Source: UMGS1484 sp045661365 (GTDB lineage: Bacteria; Bacillota; Clostridia; Oscillospirales; Acutalibacteraceae). From it: DNA of 44,073 bases. Below the pieces are notes generated by a model. It did not search any database, was not told the origin of the DNA, and worked only from the letters and a program-made list of their open reading frames with translations. Where the stretch lies: positions 1-44,073 of the forward strand of contig JAZRFL010000028.1 of NCBI GenBank assembly GCA_045661365.1, read 5' to 3'. Shown piece after piece: positions 15,903 through 23,631 of this stretch (position 1 is the stretch's first letter; each line of letters begins with the position of its first letter). Position numbers and translations under genes: made by a program.

Positions 15903-16241
15903 TCATTTTGACGAATTTTTTGGGATCATTCCCCCAAAAAGGCGAAATTGGTCGACGAAATCCGAAAAATATGCAACTTGCACAAAAAACTCCATAAAGT
16001 ATTGTTCATAACATGGAAAGCAAGGGGCGAAAATATATTTCTGTTGACTTTTCTTTGAATTTTTTGTAATATATATGTGTGCGAAATGTGCCAAAATGGG
16101 CAATTGTCTTTTGTGAAAATTACATATTTCGTTGTCAATTTTGCACATATTCCGCAAATATTTTTATTGGAATCGCCAAATGGTACTGCATTTGGTCGGT
16201 TTTGTTGTCTTTATTTTGTATCCGGAAAGGGCGATGAACAA
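15903..16241 (+). promoter_or_regulatory. intergenic region with the transporter operon promoter and a foldable leader
   Basis: TTGACT (16044-16049), a 17-bp spacer and TAATAT (16067-16072) form a plausible sigma-A promoter. The resulting 5' leader is about 160 nt and AT-rich. In it AATGTGC-AAAAT (near 16084-16096) can pair with ATTTT-GCACAT (near 16136-16147), which leaves room for regulation. No ORF here is convincing. Confidence 0.6.
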
Positions 16242-19202
16242 ATGAAATTCATGAAACGCAGTTTGGCAATGCTGCTCATGCTGGTCCTGGTAGTGACCGT
16301 GTTTGGCAGTAGCTATATGGCTGCGATAGCAACCGAAACGAGTACTGACGTTACGGTAGAGGACGAGGGCCTGCTGAACAAAACAGGTGGTTCTGCCAAA
16401 TATAAGTACTCAGATTATGAGCGGGATCACAGAGGGGTGGCGTACGCTACCGCTGCCGATGAATTTACCATCGCCGCAAATACATATGAACAAGAAAGTG
16501 CCAAGGGGGTAACCGACGGTACTGCCTACGAGCTGGAAGATGCTGAAACCTTCGCGGCTTTGGGCGGTATTACCAACGCTACCGTGGTGACCGGTGAAGA
16601 TGCCGAACTTTCTTGGAAAATCAACGTACCCACCGAAGGCCTGTATGCCATTAACGTATTGTATTACACCGTTAAGCATAAGGACTCCGATGCGGAACGT
16701 GCCTTTTTGATCGACGGCAAAACTCCTTTTACCGAAGCAGGTGCTTTGGTATTTCCCCGTACTTGGAAGGATGCCGGTGATTTTGAAAAGGACATTCACA
16801 ACAACGACATTCGTCCCCAAGCACAAGAAGTAATCGGTTGGTACGACATTGACTGTCGCGATGCCAGCGGTAACTACGGTAAATGCTTGTATTTCTATTT
16901 TACCGCCGGTGAACACACCGTTACCTTGGTTTCGGAACGCGAAGTGATCGCTGTTAACCGTCTGACCTTCTATGCACCCGAACAAGCCATTTCTTACAAA
17001 GATTATATTGCTCAAAACGAAGCTGCTTTGGGTGGTGCTTCTGCTGCGTATCCCGCAGGGGATTCTTTTACTGTGCAAGCAGAAAAACCCTACCAAAAAT
17101 CTTCTACTACCTTATACGCGGAATCGGATCGCTCCAATCCCGCTACTTATCCTTCTTCTCCGGACGAAATTCGCTTAAACAAAATCGACGGCAGTAAGTT
17201 CACCACACCTTACCAATGGATGACTTGGGAAGTCAGCGTGAAAAAGGCCGGGTTATATCGAATTGCCACCCGTTTCCAACAAACTGCCAAAGACGGTTCG
17301 TTCAGTAACCGCACCGTCTATATCAACGGCGAAATTCCTTTTAAAGAAGCCGAAAACATTCGTTTTAATTACGACAGCGACTGGCAAGTGGAATGCTTGA
17401 CCAACGCCAACACCGGCGAAGCGCTGTATTTCTACTTAGATGCAGGTAAAAACTACATCACCATGGAAGTTACCTTGGGTGAGTTCGGTGGTATTTTGGA
17501 CCGTGTCGATACCTTGGTTTACGATTTGAACCAATGCTACCGTGAGATCTTGATGATCACCGGCTCCAGCCCCGACGCCTACCGTGACTACAACTTCCCT
17601 TCTTTGATTCCCGACACTTTGGACAAATTGGAAGAATGCTCGGTAGAGATCAAACGCATTATTTCCGATATCGAGGGCTTGGTGGAAGATGCCGGTTCTT
17701 ATACCAGTAGCTTTAAAACCCTGGTGCAAGATATTGACACCATGACCGACGACCCCAACATCATTGCCAAACGGTTGGAAAACTTTAAATCCAACATGGG
17801 TACCATTTCTACTTGGTTGTTGAACGCAACTGCTCAACCGGTCAGCTTAGACTGGATCATGGTTGCTTCTCGTGACGGTGTGGAATTGCCCGAAGCCGAC
17901 CGTGGCTTCTTTGAAGAACTGTGGCATCAATTCCTGCTGTTCCTTGCTTCCTTCTATATGGATTATGACGAAGTAGGCTTGCGCGAAGACTTTTCTAAGA
18001 GCGAACAAGAAGAAATCACCGTTTGGGTTACCACCAGCTTGGACCAATCCCAAATTATTCGTACCTTGATCGACAACAATCGACAGAACCTAAAATCAAA
18101 GGTCAACCTACAGCTGGTATCGGCGGCCACGGTGCTGCCCTCTATTGCGGCGGGCACAGGGCCTGACGTGGTATTGGGCGTAGCCGCGACCGACCCCATG
18201 AACTATGCTATTCGTGGTGCTGTGGTCGACATGTCTCAGTTCGACGGCTTTGAAGAAGTGCTGGCTCGATACGAGAACGAACAGATCACCCGTCCTTACC
18301 AATATAAAGGCAAGACCTACGGTCTCCCCGAAACCTTCTCATTCCCCATGCTGTTCTATCGCGAAGACATTTTGAACGAGCTGGAAATGGAAATTCCCGA
18401 CACTTGGGAAGAAGTATACGACTGCATTGTAAAACTTAACATGAACTCCATGCAGTTCGGTATCCCCTCTGCTATGACCACCTACGGTACCTTGCTTTAT
18501 CAAAACGGTGGCAGCTTCTATAATGAATTGGGTAACGGCGAAGCAGTTTCGGCTTTGACCCCCGAAAGCGGTGCTGTTAAGATCTTCCGTGAATGGACCG
18601 AATTCTTTACCGCATACAACTGCCTTGTAACCTATGACTTTGCCAACCGTTTCCGTACCGGTGAAACTCCCATTGGTATTGCTGAATACACTCAATACAA
18701 CCAATTGAGCGTATTTGCTCCCGAAATTAAGGGTCTGTGGGGCTTTACCAAGGTACCCGGTCTGGACAAAGACAAAGACGGTAAACCCGAAACCCAATTG
18801 ACCTTGGCATCCGGTACCGCTTCGGTTATTTTGGCTTCCTCCAAGCATCCCGAACTGGCTTGGGACTTCTTGAATTGGTGGACCAGTACCGATATCCAGG
18901 TAGCATATGGCCGTGAAATTGAAAGTATTTTGGGTACGGCTTCTCGTTACAACACCGCCAACAAAGAAGCGGCGGGACAATTGCCCTGGAGTACCAAAGA
19001 CTTTAACGAGATTTCGGCCGCTTGGGACGAAGCAATGGCTCTGCCTGAGTACCCCGGCAGTTACATCCTTGGTCGTTACATCAACTTCGCTTTCTTGGAA
19101 TGTGTTAACAACGAAGGGGATCCCGGTGAAGAACTTCTCGACTATGTAAAAATGATCGACGAAGAGCTGAAGAGAAAACAAGCTGAATTTGCCGGAAAAT
19201 AA
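16242..19202 (+). CDS. large secreted sugar-binding protein: two CBM-like modules plus family 1 solute-binding domain
   Basis: This 986-residue exported protein is predicted to capture carbohydrate for the ABC permeases next to it. After a signal peptide (about 1-30) come two beta-sandwich modules resembling CBM6/CBM35 (about 75-250 and 275-440), with the strand pattern WEVSVKKAGLYRIATRF. A helical stretch follows (about 450-580), then a family 1 extracellular solute-binding domain (about 590-985) with AAGTGPDVVLG, YGLPETFSFPMLFYRED and SKHPELAWDFLNWW. The signal has no lipobox cysteine, so the anchor is unclear. Start: ATG 16242 after AAAGGG; the frame is open further upstream but lacks an SD. 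It heads the operon 16242-28392. Codon use is biased, consistent with high expression. Confidence 0.9.
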   Translation: MKFMKRSLAMLLMLVLVVTVFGSSYMAAIATETSTDVTVEDEGLLNKTGGSAKYKYSDYERDHRGVAYATAADEFTIAANTYEQESAKGVTDGTAYELEDAETFAALGGITNATVVTGEDAELSWKINVPTEGLYAINVLYYTVKHKDSDAERAFLIDGKTPFTEAGALVFPRTWKDAGDFEKDIHNNDIRPQAQEVIGWYDIDCRDASGNYGKCLYFYFTAGEHTVTLVSEREVIAVNRLTFYAPEQAISYKDYIAQNEAALGGASAAYPAGDSFTVQAEKPYQKSSTTLYAESDRSNPATYPSSPDEIRLNKIDGSKFTTPYQWMTWEVSVKKAGLYRIATRFQQTAKDGSFSNRTVYINGEIPFKEAENIRFNYDSDWQVECLTNANTGEALYFYLDAGKNYITMEVTLGEFGGILDRVDTLVYDLNQCYREILMITGSSPDAYRDYNFPSLIPDTLDKLEECSVEIKRIISDIEGLVEDAGSYTSSFKTLVQDIDTMTDDPNIIAKRLENFKSNMGTISTWLLNATAQPVSLDWIMVASRDGVELPEADRGFFEELWHQFLLFLASFYMDYDEVGLREDFSKSEQEEITVWVTTSLDQSQIIRTLIDNNRQNLKSKVNLQLVSAATVLPSIAAGTGPDVVLGVAATDPMNYAIRGAVVDMSQFDGFEEVLARYENEQITRPYQYKGKTYGLPETFSFPMLFYREDILNELEMEIPDTWEEVYDCIVKLNMNSMQFGIPSAMTTYGTLLYQNGGSFYNELGNGEAVSALTPESGAVKIFREWTEFFTAYNCLVTYDFANRFRTGETPIGIAEYTQYNQLSVFAPEIKGLWGFTKVPGLDKDKDGKPETQLTLASGTASVILASSKHPELAWDFLNWWTSTDIQVAYGREIESILGTASRYNTANKEAAGQLPWSTKDFNEISAAWDEAMALPEYPGSYILGRYINFAFLECVNNEGDPGEELLDYVKMIDEELKRKQAEFAGK

Positions 19203-19238
19203 TCAACGCCATTTGTGATATGAATTGAGGGAAAAATT

Positions 19239-20183
19239 ATGAAGCTGTTCAAACGCAATCGTGACGATGAACCGCGTCGCAAACTGACCCGCAAAGAGGT
19301 CGCTACCCGTATTTGGAACGATCGGGTAGGGTATATGATGGTCTTGCCCTTCTTTGCTTTGTTCGTTTGCTTTACGGTAATTCCGGTTGTTATTTCCATA
19401 TACTATAGTTTTACTGACTTTAACATGATCCAAGACCCCAACTTTGTGGGTGTGGAAAACTATACTCGCTTGTTCCTGCGAGATGATATTTTCTTGACTG
19501 CTGTACGTAACACCGTTATTTTGGCAGGTGTTACCGGTCCTGTGGGTTACCTTATGTGCTTCTTCTTTGCATGGGCACTGAACGAATTCACCCCCAAGGT
19601 ACGTGCGGTTTTGACCTTGATGTTCTACGCACCCTCTATTTCGGGTAACGCGTACTTGATCTTTACCCTGTTGTTCTCGGGTGACAGCTACGGCTTTATC
19701 AACGCTTGGTTGATCAAGTTGGGGGCGATCAACTCACCGATTCTGTGGTTCCAAGATGCCAACTACATGATGCCGTTGGTTATCGTTGTATTGCTTTGGA
19801 CCAGTTTGGGTACTTCGTTCCTTAACTTTATAGCAGGTTTCCAAGGGGTTGACCGTTCTTACTACGAAGCGGCGGCGGTTGACGGCGTTCGCAACCGTTG
19901 GCAAGAACTGTGGTTTGTAACCCTGCCTTTGATGAAAGAGTCCCTTATGTTCTCGGCGGTTATGAGTATTACCGGCGCCTTCAGCATTGGACCTACCATC
20001 GACGGTTTGGTTGGCTTCCCCAGTACCGGTTACGCTGTACACACCATTATGCACCACTTGAACGACTACGGTGGACAACGGTTTGAAATGGGTTATGCCT
20101 CTGCCATTGCTACCTTGCTGTTCCTCTTGATGGTTGTTTGTAACAAGGTAATTCAAAAAATGATCAGAAAGGTAGGTAACTAA
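19239..20183 (+). CDS. CUT1 sugar ABC permease, MalF/LplB type (first pair)
   Basis: This 314-residue inner-membrane permease has six predicted transmembrane helices and the binding-protein-dependent transport EAA loop (YYEAAAVDGVRNRWQ, about 211-225), which contacts the ATPase. The basic N-terminus (KRNRDDEPRRKLTRKE) is cytoplasmic. The SD GAGGGA precedes the ATG by a normal distance. It pairs with the following permease (2 nt gap) and is fed by the large binding protein 36 nt upstream. No ATPase gene is nearby. CUT1 systems of Firmicutes often share an MsmX-like ATPase encoded elsewhere, so this is expected. Confidence 0.95.
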   Translation: MKLFKRNRDDEPRRKLTRKEVATRIWNDRVGYMMVLPFFALFVCFTVIPVVISIYYSFTDFNMIQDPNFVGVENYTRLFLRDDIFLTAVRNTVILAGVTGPVGYLMCFFFAWALNEFTPKVRAVLTLMFYAPSISGNAYLIFTLLFSGDSYGFINAWLIKLGAINSPILWFQDANYMMPLVIVVLLWTSLGTSFLNFIAGFQGVDRSYYEAAAVDGVRNRWQELWFVTLPLMKESLMFSAVMSITGAFSIGPTIDGLVGFPSTGYAVHTIMHHLNDYGGQRFEMGYASAIATLLFLLMVVCNKVIQKMIRKVGN

Positions 20184-20185
20184 GC

Positions 20186-21046
20186 ATGGCAAGAGTGAAA
20201 CAATCCCGTGTTAACCGTTCTGCCGGCGGCGATATCTCCCTGTTGGTCATCGTTCTGTTGTTTGCCTTCCTCATGGTAATCCCCATGTACTACGCAATCA
20301 TTCAGTCTTTGAAACCGCTTGACGAATTGTGGATATTCCCTCCTCGTTTTTGGGTTAGCAATCCTACCTTTAAGAACTTCCAAGACTTGTTCCAAAACTT
20401 AAACGATTCTTGGGTTCCTTTTTCCCGTTACATTTTCAATACCCTGTTTGTATCAATCGTCGGTACTGCCGGCCACGTTATTATCGCTTCTATGGCTGCT
20501 TACGCTTTGTCCAAAAAGCGGTTTTACGGCTCCGGATTTGTATTCCGAATCATTGTATTGTCCTTGATGTTTACCACCGCTGTAACCGGTATCCCCACCT
20601 TTATGGTTATGAAAAACCTGGGGTTGATCGATACATACTGGTCCATTATTTTGCCTGCTTTCTCCGGTTCGTTGGGTCTGTACTTGATGAAACAACACAT
20701 GGAAGCCATGGTAAAGGACGCCATCATCGAAGCCGCCAAGATCGACGGTGCCGGCGAAATGCGTATTTTCTGGACCATTGTTATGCCCATGGTAAAACCC
20801 GCTTGGCTGACCTTGATCGTGTTCTGTTTCCAAGGTTTGTGGAACGCCACCGGTGCTACCTACATTTATAGTGAGGAACTCAAGAGTTTGAACTATGCTG
20901 TTTCCCAGATCGTTTCGGCCGGTATTGCCCGTGCCGGTACTGCGGCGGCGTCCATCGTGTTTATGATGATCTTGCCTATCGCGGTATTCGTATTCTCCCA
21001 AAGCAGCATCGTAGAAACCATGTCGTCTGCCGGTATTAAGGAATAG
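20186..21046 (+). CDS. CUT1 sugar ABC permease, MalG/YtcP type (first pair)
   Basis: This 286-residue permease has six predicted transmembrane helices and the EAA loop IIEAAKIDGAGEMRIF near residues 183-198. MalG-type features include the DELWIFPPRFW stretch after the first helix. The start follows the previous stop codon by 2 nt, and its SD (GAAAGGTAGG) lies inside the upstream gene, so translation is coupled. It completes the first permease heterodimer. The substrate is unknown; the neighbours suggest oligosaccharides. Confidence 0.95.
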   Translation: MARVKQSRVNRSAGGDISLLVIVLLFAFLMVIPMYYAIIQSLKPLDELWIFPPRFWVSNPTFKNFQDLFQNLNDSWVPFSRYIFNTLFVSIVGTAGHVIIASMAAYALSKKRFYGSGFVFRIIVLSLMFTTAVTGIPTFMVMKNLGLIDTYWSIILPAFSGSLGLYLMKQHMEAMVKDAIIEAAKIDGAGEMRIFWTIVMPMVKPAWLTLIVFCFQGLWNATGATYIYSEELKSLNYAVSQIVSAGIARAGTAAASIVFMMILPIAVFVFSQSSIVETMSSAGIKE

Positions 21047-21080
21047 TACGACAGAAAATCTGATAAAGGGAGAAAAGTTT

Positions 21081-23531
21081 ATGCGAAGAATAAAACGTCA
21101 TATCAACATTTTAGTGATAGCCGCACTTTTGCTGACTGTTACGCTAATGCCCGCCTCCGCTGCCGGTGTTAGTAAAAATATTTCTTCGTCGGTACCGTAC
21201 GATACTTATATCTACGACTATGCCGGCAACCCGGTTATTACCCCGCACGCCTATATTCCCGACAGTGTTATTGACTTGGGTGAAATGGGCTTGGGCGGTA
21301 TGACCAGTCCCTCTGACTTGGAAGTGGACAAAAATGACAATCTTTACTTGGTCGACACCGGTTACGGTGTCAGCCAAGACGATTTGTCCGAGTATCTTGC
21401 CTCTCTGCCGGGCGCTCCCGAAGAGATCCCCGGTGAAGAAGACGAGATGGTGGATGAAGAGCTCGACGTAGAAACCGATGCAGAAATTGACGCCGAGACC
21501 GAGGAAGAAACCGAACCGGTGGTGGAAGAAGTTCCCGATTCCACTCCCCAAGAGGATATTCCCGCTGAACCCAAAGAACCCGCCACCCCCGAACAAATCG
21601 AGTATTACAACAAACTGAGCGAATTAGCCTTGGAAGCCGACGTTGCCTTTACCGGTCGTGTGATCGTGCTTAACCCCGACAAGACCGAAAAGTTCCATGT
21701 TTCTGTGTTCTACAACACCGAAACCAAGAGTTTTGACGGGTTTGACAATCCGCAAGGTATTACCGTAACCTCCAAGTACATTTACGTTGCCGATACCGGC
21801 CACCAACGAATCGTTCGCTTTAACTTAGACGGTAGCTTCTCTCGTGCATTTGGTGACCCCAACATTGCTTATTCCGACGAAGCAACTCCTTATACCCCCA
21901 CCAAGGTGGCAGTTGACCGCAACGAAAATATGTATGTTATCTCCCAAGGTGAGATCATGGGTATTATCTTGCTGGACAAAGAAGGGGAGTTTGCCGGTTA
22001 CGTTGGTGCTCAACAAGTTAGCTACAGTGTCGTGGACTATATTTGGAAAAACATTTTGTCCCAAGAAGCCCAAGACCGTATGGAAGCTTTCGTACCTACC
22101 GAATACAACAACGTAAAGATCGACGAACAAGACTTCTTGTACGCCACCACCGAAATTGAAGGGGAAGACATTGACGGCGCGGTTATGTCCAAGACTGCCG
22201 ACACCAAATCTTCACCCATCAAACGGTTGAACCCCACCGGTAATGACGTTTTGGTCCGTAAGGGTTACTTCTCTACCGTGGGCGACGTTTCTTACAAGAC
22301 CGACCCGGTTCGCGGTCCTGACATCTCGATCATTGTCGACGTTGCCTTGGGACCCAACGGTCGTTACACCTTGTTGGATGAAAACTACAACCGTATGTTT
22401 ACCTACTCTGCCGACGGTGAATTGATCTATGCCTTTAGCGGTGAAGGGTACCAAGTGGGTAACTCCCGTACCCCTGTGGCTATTGCATATGACAGCAACT
22501 ACGATTTGTATTTGCTGGACTATGACACCGGTTACATTACGGTGTTTAGCCGTACCAAATACGGTAAGCTGATCGACGAAGCTTACAGTTATTACAGAGA
22601 CTACGACTTTGAAAACAGCGTAAAGAAATGGGACGAAGTTCTCAACGAAAATGCCAACTTCGACATTGCATATGACGGTAAAGGTAACGCCTATATGCAA
22701 GACGAAAACTACGATGAGGCTATGAAGATGTTCCGTTACTCCAACAACAAGCAACGGTACTCCGACGCCTTGGCACAAAGCCGTGCCACTTCGATCGAAG
22801 ATCATTTGATAGTTATCGTTTTGGTTGTAGTTGTGATCTTGTACCTGTTGGTCAAGCTGTTTGGCTGGATCGGCAAGCGGAACAAATCTCCCAAATATGC
22901 CGACAAGCACGGTACTTACCTCAACCAAGTGCTGTATGCGTTTTACATTATGCTCCATCCCTTCGACGGTTTCTGGGATGTGAAACATGAAAAACGCGGT
23001 AGCGTAAAAGCGGCAACCACCATTGCCTTGTTCTTGATTTTTGCCAATTTGGTTTCTGCTTTCTTTACCAACTACCTGTTTAACGATGCCTACGGTACCG
23101 AGATTTCGATCATGAGTGAATTTTTGATCGTTCTTATGCCTTTGGGACTGTGGACCTTGTGCAACTGGTGTGTTACCACCCTGGCAGACGGTGAAGGCAG
23201 CATTAAAGACGTTTATGTCTTTACCTGCTACGCTCTGCTTCCCATGGCCATGTTTACCATTGTAAACACTGTGCTTTCTCATTTCATTGTGTTAGACGAA
23301 GGTATGTATATCACCTTCTTTAGTTCCTTGGGTGTTATTTGGAGTGGCTTCCTGCTGTTCTCCGGTAACACACAAACCCATCGATATACTGTGTCAAAGA
23401 GTGTACTTTCTATTTTGATGGCCGCCATCGGTATGTGTATTGTGGTATTTATTGCATTGGTTATCTTTACCACCTACCAACAAATTTACGGCTTTATCGA
23501 TAACATTGTAAAAGAATTGACTTATCGATGA
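21081..23531 (+). CDS. exported NHL/beta-propeller-TPR protein with C-terminal YIP1 membrane domain
   Basis: This 816-residue protein begins with a signal peptide (about 1-28). A beta-propeller of NHL-type repeats spans about 45-490, with GITVTSKYIYVADTGHQRIV as the clearest blade. It is interrupted by a strongly acidic Glu/Asp/Pro insert (about 110-172). A TPR-like pair of helices follows (about 500-570), then a transmembrane segment (about 574-596) and a C-terminal multi-pass YIP1-type domain (about 620-812). The propeller therefore faces outside and the YIP1 domain sits in the membrane. Proteins of this type recur in clostridial and Paenibacillus sugar-transport clusters, but their function is not established. 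A scaffold or sensor role for the two transporters is inference. The SD AAAGGGAG is good. Confidence 0.8.
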   Translation: MRRIKRHINILVIAALLLTVTLMPASAAGVSKNISSSVPYDTYIYDYAGNPVITPHAYIPDSVIDLGEMGLGGMTSPSDLEVDKNDNLYLVDTGYGVSQDDLSEYLASLPGAPEEIPGEEDEMVDEELDVETDAEIDAETEEETEPVVEEVPDSTPQEDIPAEPKEPATPEQIEYYNKLSELALEADVAFTGRVIVLNPDKTEKFHVSVFYNTETKSFDGFDNPQGITVTSKYIYVADTGHQRIVRFNLDGSFSRAFGDPNIAYSDEATPYTPTKVAVDRNENMYVISQGEIMGIILLDKEGEFAGYVGAQQVSYSVVDYIWKNILSQEAQDRMEAFVPTEYNNVKIDEQDFLYATTEIEGEDIDGAVMSKTADTKSSPIKRLNPTGNDVLVRKGYFSTVGDVSYKTDPVRGPDISIIVDVALGPNGRYTLLDENYNRMFTYSADGELIYAFSGEGYQVGNSRTPVAIAYDSNYDLYLLDYDTGYITVFSRTKYGKLIDEAYSYYRDYDFENSVKKWDEVLNENANFDIAYDGKGNAYMQDENYDEAMKMFRYSNNKQRYSDALAQSRATSIEDHLIVIVLVVVVILYLLVKLFGWIGKRNKSPKYADKHGTYLNQVLYAFYIMLHPFDGFWDVKHEKRGSVKAATTIALFLIFANLVSAFFTNYLFNDAYGTEISIMSEFLIVLMPLGLWTLCNWCVTTLADGEGSIKDVYVFTCYALLPMAMFTIVNTVLSHFIVLDEGMYITFFSSLGVIWSGFLLFSGNTQTHRYTVSKSVLSILMAAIGMCIVVFIALVIFTTYQQIYGFIDNIVKELTYR

Positions 23532-23545
23532 TCATCGGTCGGGAC

Positions 23546-23614
23546 GGCAGGTAGCCGCCTGCCACCCGCCTACTCGAAATTGAAAACACGCACAATCTTA
23601 GCCGTAAATACGGC
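23546..23614 (+). other. two short hairpins in the gap before the DUF5696 gene
   Basis: GGCAGG (23546-23551) pairs with CCTGCC (23558-23563), and GCCGTA (23601-23606) with TACGGC (23609-23614), just upstream of the SD. A 12-nt palindrome, CGATGATCATCG (23526-23537), covers the preceding stop codon. They may stabilise or process the polycistronic RNA. Confidence 0.4.
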
Positions 23615-23631
23615 GGAACGGATGGGAGTTT

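Noticed and set aside
15917..15940. TTTTTGGG/CCCAAAAA hairpin after zapA
   Set aside because: No T-tract follows on the + strand, and there is no minus-strand gene that it could terminate.
15903..16157. Minus-strand ORFs of 70-84 codons upstream of the transporter operon
   Set aside because: AT-rich, no SD, and overlapping the promoter and leader of the binding-protein gene.
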